From NCBI GenBank assembly GCA_900468625.1, contig UBUL01000013.1, forward strand, positions 30,951 through 94,950: DNA of 64,000 nt, in the 5' to 3' direction. Source of the stretch: Hyphomicrobiales bacterium (GTDB lineage: Bacteria > Pseudomonadota > Alphaproteobacteria > Rhizobiales > Rhizobiaceae). Positions 59,946-64,000 of this stretch are shown here, piece by piece. A program made the translations under genes and the position numbers. The notes under the pieces were generated by a model, which saw nothing but the letters and a program-made list of their open reading frames with translations, was not told the DNA's origin and did no database searches. Position 1 is the first letter of the stretch. Each line of letters opens with the position of its first letter.

Positions 59946-60119
59946 ATGTCGACGATCGGGAAAATAAAATTCCTCAGCTGGACAATTGCGGGGAAGGTTA
60001 TGTTAAGTTTCCGCGCAAATCTCCCACGTTGGAACGGCTTGCCGATCACCGTCACACAGATAGGAACGATCGGGAGATTCGACAATGCCTCTGCCGCATT
60101 AAAATTCATACGCCGCTAA
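59946..60119 (+). CDS. Possible 57-aa protein, DUF982-like fragment
   Basis: An open frame MSTIGKIKFLSWTIAGKVML ending RFDNASAALKFIRR. The stretch WNGLPITVTQIGTIGRFDNA, then SAALKF, resembles the start of rhizobial DUF982 proteins as I recall them, but the second half of that domain (Trp-Pro and onward) is missing. It follows the inverted repeat by 38 bp and has only a weak GAAAG before the ATG. It may be a remnant or a short real gene. A minus-strand frame over the same bases looks less protein-like. Confidence 0.35.
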   Translation: MSTIGKIKFLSWTIAGKVMLSFRANLPRWNGLPITVTQIGTIGRFDNASAALKFIRR

Positions 60120-60154
60120 AACACCTCAATGGTTAACCGTTTTCTCCGGGCGGA

Positions 60155-63082
60155 TCAAAATCCGTCCTCAAGCGCCTTTTCCAGGGCTCTGACGAAGAAA
60201 TCGGCGCTCTCGGGCGCAAGGCAAAGCGGCGGCTTGATCTTCAACACATTCAGGTGATCGCCGGTGGGCTGCATGATGACCCCGAGATCGAGCAGGCGCT
60301 CGCAGATCGCAGCCGTTTCTTCGGTGGCAGGCGTCAGGCTTTCGCGGTCGCGGACGAATTCCACACCGAGATAAAGCCCTGTGCCGTGCACGGCGCCGAT
60401 CAGCGGGAAGCGGTCCATCGATGCGATCAGCCCCGCCTTCAGCCGGTCGCCGACGACACGGGCGTTTTCCTGCAGGTTCTCGTCCTGAAGGACATCGAGA
60501 ACGGTAAGGCCGATGACGCAGCTCACGGGGCTGCCGCCGGCGGAAGAGAAGAAGTAACCTTCCTTTTCCAGCGATTCGGCGATCTCGCGGCGAGTAATGA
60601 CGGCACCGAGCGGATGGCCGTTGCCCATGCCCTTGGCGACGGTGATGATGTCGGGCACGACGCCTTGCGTTTCGAAGCCCCAGAAATGCTCCCCGAGCCG
60701 GCCGTAGCCTACCTGCACTTCGTCGGCGATGCAGAGGCCGCCGCGTTGCCTCACGGCATCATAGACCCCGGCAAGATAGCCATGCGGAAGTGCGATACCG
60801 CCGGCATTGCCATAGACCGGTTCGGCGATGAAACCGGCAAGCCCATCCCCCTTTTCATCGATGGCCCGCAATTTGGATGTGACGTCGCTAAGATAGTCCG
60901 GGCCTGAATCGGGACCCCGGAACGGGCCGCGATAGGTATTGGGGGAAAGGACGGGATGCACCCAGTCCGGCCGGGTCGTCAGCGCCTGCGGATTGTCGGC
61001 AATCGAGGTCGAGACCGCATCGCTCGCGACAGTCCAGCCGTGATAGGCCTCCAGCAGGCAAAGCATGTTCCTCTTGCCCGTATGCGCCCAGGCGAGGCGG
61101 ATCGCCAGATCATTGGCTTCCGAGCCGCTGTTGACCAGGAAGACGCTATCGAGACCATCCGGCGCCAGCGCTGCCAGCCGCCGGGAGAATTCCGCGACGG
61201 CGGCATAATGAAAGCGGGAGTTGGTATTGAGCCGCGACCATTGCTGGGCGATTGCCGCCGTCAGACGCGGGTGGGCATGGCCGAGCGTCGTCACGTTGTT
61301 GACCATGTCGAGATAGCAGCGTCCCAGCGTATCGAACAGAAATTCGCGCCAGCCGCGTTCGATCTGCGGCGGAGCCTCGTAATAGTGCTTCTGCGGCTTG
61401 GCGAAGCGCGCGTTGCGCTGGGAAAGCAGCGCCGCGGCATCCGGCCGCGCCGCCTCGCATGCCGGGTTCAGGAGTGCGGCGGGCGAGGGGGAAACGGCGG
61501 ACCAGCCTTCCGCCTGGTCCGCCGTCGCAAAAAGCGGCGGCACGAGATTGGGTACACGGCAAAGCTGGATGCGCAATCCTCCGATCGCCGAGCCTTCGCT
61601 GCCGATCGTGCCTATCGTTGCGCCTTGCTCGACGGTCGCTCCATCCTCGAGAGCACTTTCGACGCCGTCGAGATGCAGGCTCGTTTCCTCGCCGGCCAGC
61701 ACGAAATGCTGGCCTTGCCGTTGCAGCAGGCCGGAAAAAGGAGCAGCGACCACAGTACCCGCCGGCAGGCAGACATCGCAATGAAGGGCGAAGTTCTGCG
61801 GCGGTGCCATGGTGAGCGGCGCGGCGAGTGACAGGCGGAATTCGCCGTAGCGGGTAGCCGCAGCTCCGGATGCTATGGCCGTCTGGGCAAGCAGCCGCCA
61901 GTCCATGTCGGGCTTCTGCCAGTTGCCGTCGATGAAATCAGGCCCAGTAACGGAAAGATCGACTGCGGCGATCTGCGAAGGATCGATGTCGGGCAGCAGC
62001 GGCGACCAGTTTTCGGTCGCGATCGGACGGGCATCGATGCCGATAGTGCGTAGGATCGCCGCCTCCATCACATCTGGCTGTGCCTCGGTTGCGACATCGA
62101 AGATTTCGCGTTCGAAATCGAGGTTGCCGCGCACATAGTCGTTATCGGGATCGATGGCGAGCTGCTGTTCGGAGCTGGCCGCAAGGATGACGGCGCGCGC
62201 CACGATCAGTGGCCATAGCGCCTTGGCCTCGGCTTCCTGCAGCGGATAGATCGCATGATAGGCCCTGATGGCCGGAAGGATGTAAAAGGGATTGCCGTCC
62301 GCATGATGCAGCAGCGACGCGCAGGTGACGGCGAGATCGCCCACCAGCCAGCCCTGGATGATGTCGCCGAAATCGATGACGCCGTCGGGCACGAGCTGTC
62401 CATGCGCATCGGGATGGCTGACGACATTGTCGTCGGTAACGTCGTGATGCACCGGCTGCACGCGCAGGGCGCCCGCAAGCGGCTGGATGCGCTTGACGGC
62501 GGCGACCATCGCCTTGGCGATGCGGTCGCGTGCCTCATGGTCTGATATGGCCGACAGGAGCTGTACGGCGACCGGTCCTGCACGGCGCAGATCCCATTGC
62601 AGGCTCCGGTGCAGGCCGGGATGATCGAAATCGGCGAGATCGCGGGCAAGCCTGGCCGAAAGCGCGCCGAGACCGGCGGCCGCAGCCGGCGGCAGATGCT
62701 TGCATCGCGTCAGCGTCCGGCCGGGGAGAAAGCCGAGCAGCCGGACGAGATAATCCTGTTCGCGGACGGTGATGGCGAGAATATCGCGGCCGTTCAGTGA
62801 GGGCACGACATCGGGCACGCGCGGTGCATCCGGCTTTGTATGCAGGTGGCGGATGGCGGCATTCTGCGCCTCGAGTTCGACCAGCTCGTATTCCGCGTGG
62901 CATATTTTCAGCACATAGGCATTGTCGCCGGCGTCGATGCGGTAGTTGCGGTCCTGCTGGCTGCCGAGCTCGGTCAGCATCCCGCTCAGGCCGTAATGCG
63001 TCTGCAGGATTTCGGCTGCCTCCTCCGGCGTTACCTCCGGTCTCGGCAGTTGCATACGGTTCACGAACGCGACGTCGGCCAT
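60155..63082 (-). CDS. Fused kinase / M23-like / class-III aminotransferase protein
   Basis: A 975-aa three-part protein. Part 1 (about residues 20-320) is an aminoglycoside-phosphotransferase-fold kinase with VHHDVTDDNV (catalytic HxDxxxxN) and VIDFGDI. Part 2 (about 380-520) looks like a degenerate M23 beta domain (LPAGTVVAAPFSGLL, then TSLHLDG). Part 3 (about 550-975) is a PLP class-III aminotransferase with GYGRLGEHFWGFE and the PLP-Lys in TVAKGMGNGHPLGAV (about 813). Relatives act as amino-alcohol or hydroxylysine kinases and phospholyases, so phosphorylation then elimination is possible. The start at 63082 follows GGGGG; an ATG at 63115 touches the repeat. Confidence 0.88.
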   Translation of the reverse strand: MADVAFVNRMQLPRPEVTPEEAAEILQTHYGLSGMLTELGSQQDRNYRIDAGDNAYVLKICHAEYELVELEAQNAAIRHLHTKPDAPRVPDVVPSLNGRDILAITVREQDYLVRLLGFLPGRTLTRCKHLPPAAAAGLGALSARLARDLADFDHPGLHRSLQWDLRRAGPVAVQLLSAISDHEARDRIAKAMVAAVKRIQPLAGALRVQPVHHDVTDDNVVSHPDAHGQLVPDGVIDFGDIIQGWLVGDLAVTCASLLHHADGNPFYILPAIRAYHAIYPLQEAEAKALWPLIVARAVILAASSEQQLAIDPDNDYVRGNLDFEREIFDVATEAQPDVMEAAILRTIGIDARPIATENWSPLLPDIDPSQIAAVDLSVTGPDFIDGNWQKPDMDWRLLAQTAIASGAAATRYGEFRLSLAAPLTMAPPQNFALHCDVCLPAGTVVAAPFSGLLQRQGQHFVLAGEETSLHLDGVESALEDGATVEQGATIGTIGSEGSAIGGLRIQLCRVPNLVPPLFATADQAEGWSAVSPSPAALLNPACEAARPDAAALLSQRNARFAKPQKHYYEAPPQIERGWREFLFDTLGRCYLDMVNNVTTLGHAHPRLTAAIAQQWSRLNTNSRFHYAAVAEFSRRLAALAPDGLDSVFLVNSGSEANDLAIRLAWAHTGKRNMLCLLEAYHGWTVASDAVSTSIADNPQALTTRPDWVHPVLSPNTYRGPFRGPDSGPDYLSDVTSKLRAIDEKGDGLAGFIAEPVYGNAGGIALPHGYLAGVYDAVRQRGGLCIADEVQVGYGRLGEHFWGFETQGVVPDIITVAKGMGNGHPLGAVITRREIAESLEKEGYFFSSAGGSPVSCVIGLTVLDVLQDENLQENARVVGDRLKAGLIASMDRFPLIGAVHGTGLYLGVEFVRDRESLTPATEETAAICERLLDLGVIMQPTGDHLNVLKIKPPLCLAPESADFFVRALEKALEDGF

Positions 63083-63116
63083 GGCATCCCCCGGATGGTT
63101 CATTTGCATCGACATT

Positions 63117-63230
63117 GGAGCCGGATGATTTTAGGTCGAAACGGTCTAAAATCTGAATCCGGCCCAGAATTAAAGAACTAGAGCACGATGTCGTCCGAAA
63201 ACCGATCACACTTTTCGGCATCATGCTCTA
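63117..63230. repeat. RIME-like mosaic intergenic repeat, family B copy 2
   Basis: Matches 47169-47281 along its length: GATTTTAGGTCGAAACGG with TCTAAAATC, then AGAGCACGATGTCGTCCGAAA with TTTTCGGCATCATGCTCT. The second hairpin is better preserved here (AGAGCA-GATG...CATC-TGCTCT). It lies just upstream of the fused kinase-aminotransferase gene. Confidence 0.82.
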
Positions 63231-63330
63231 AGCCATTCCATCCTAAAGAAAATTACCTAAAGCAGATAGGGGTTGTCGAGCGATGGGGACGAAGATGGGC
63301 CACGAAATGCAGCCGGCCGGTCGTAGGAGC

Positions 63331-63882
63331 CTATTCGATCTCGATGGAATAGCTGCAGCCGGCGAGCGTCTTGCCCGGATGAGTATCGGCGGTGGAGACG
63401 CTGAGCGAGATGCGCGTTTCCAGCACGGTATCTGAATTTTCCTGCTGGTCCTTGCGCGACAGGATTACCTTTTCAGCGAGGAATTTGTTCGGCTGGTCGA
63501 CCGAAGCTGCCACGCCGAGCTGCTTGGCCAGCGGATGCGGATCGACTTCGTCGAGCACGGCAAGCGGCCCCGTGGAGGCGAAGGCGATCTGGCTCGTCTG
63601 CCGTCCGAAGACGGTCACAGGCTTCGAAAGCTGGAATTCCCGCAGGAAGGGATTGGCCGATGGCAGTTCGCTGATGCCAAAGAGTTTCATGGCCTTGGCG
63701 CTTTCCGGCCCGGTCAGCCACAGGGCGAAATTGTTGTAGCTTGGCACGTCGTAGGTCGTGCATTCGATCAGCTTGGCGAGATCGATCTTGGAGGGATCCT
63801 CTTCGGCGGTCTCCGCATGGGATGCCGGCGCCCAGAGAAGGAACGCCGCGAGCAGCAGCGTTCCATGGCGGTGGAATGACAT
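63331..63882 (-). CDS. Secreted protein of unknown function
   Basis: A 183-aa protein with a signal peptide (HGTLLLAAFLLWAPASHA, then ETAEEDPSK) and a mature domain holding two cysteines (LIECTTYDVPS and LAGCSYSIEIE) that could pair. The body has many beta-prone segments (PVTVFGRQTSQIAFASTGPL; AEKVILSRKDQQENSD). No named family recognised. AAGGAGAGG lies before the ATG. Its stop is 100 bp from the repeat at 63117-63230, so cotranscription with the kinase-aminotransferase gene is possible. Nothing is seen in the final 118 bases of the window. Confidence 0.78.
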   Translation of the reverse strand: MSFHRHGTLLLAAFLLWAPASHAETAEEDPSKIDLAKLIECTTYDVPSYNNFALWLTGPESAKAMKLFGISELPSANPFLREFQLSKPVTVFGRQTSQIAFASTGPLAVLDEVDPHPLAKQLGVAASVDQPNKFLAEKVILSRKDQQENSDTVLETRISLSVSTADTHPGKTLAGCSYSIEIE

Positions 63883-64000
63883 GTCCTCTCCTTGATCTCC
63901 GAAGGATTCGATAGGGGTAATATCAAATCGCGCTTCGGAGCGAAAAGAAAAGGGAGCCGGCCGAAATCGCGCGAATGCCCCTCACCCCATGCGTTCGGAA

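Overview
The window looks like chromosomal DNA of a Rhizobium-group alphaproteobacterium (Rhizobiaceae). The gene families, the high-GC codon use, the cpa/ctp-type Flp pilus cluster and two families of mosaic intergenic repeats that resemble rhizobial RIME elements all point there. The species cannot be fixed from sequence alone. There is no phage, plasmid backbone, rRNA operon or CRISPR array. One tRNA-Ser(GGA) is present.

Layout. 1-8.6 kb: the end of a peptide-type ABC ATPase, a hydroxyacid dehydrogenase, pncB, a DUF1444 protein, a large MscS-family channel, and a LacI regulator facing a 95-aa basic protein across a promoter region with three matching operators. 8.6-22 kb: a mosaic of small regulator/enzyme pairs (SDR + Old Yellow Enzyme, a frameshifted alpha/beta hydrolase, LysR/TauE, TetR-YciI facing Rrf2-flavoprotein, LysR/AHL lactonase, XRE/SDR, TetR/FAD monooxygenase). 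Several of these have clear palindromes between them. 22-34.6 kb: a complete nucleoside import and salvage locus. A BMP-type binding protein, ATPase and two permeases are followed by cdd, purine nucleoside phosphorylase, deoC and deoA. Facing them are upp, add and deoB, next to a small membrane aspartic protease.

34.7-48.1 kb: the Flp/Tad pilus locus. Two TadE-like proteins and a stand-alone secretin-N-like protein lie on the minus strand. On the plus strand are two near-identical Flp pilins, cpaA-F, tadB and tadC, then a LysE exporter, and a TadD-like lipoprotein on the other strand. The pilin pair is a 426-bp tandem duplication that also carried a now-dead piece of the cpaA start. 48.2-52 kb: M17 aminopeptidase, MarR regulator, NlpC/P60 peptidase and a DMT exporter. 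52-59.2 kb: a minus-strand peptide/amide utilisation locus (P1-family aminopeptidase, LysR, binding protein, two permeases, amidase) with no ATPase gene of its own. 59.4-64 kb: a 64-aa hypothetical, a sparse spacer, a three-part kinase / M23-like / class-III aminotransferase protein, and a secreted hypothetical.

The least explained elements are the LacI three-operator switch over a 95-aa protein, the pilin duplication with signs of sequence homogenisation, the kinase-aminotransferase fusion, and the ABC locus without an ATPase. None is shown here to be a new system. All assignments rest on reading motifs by eye, with no database search.
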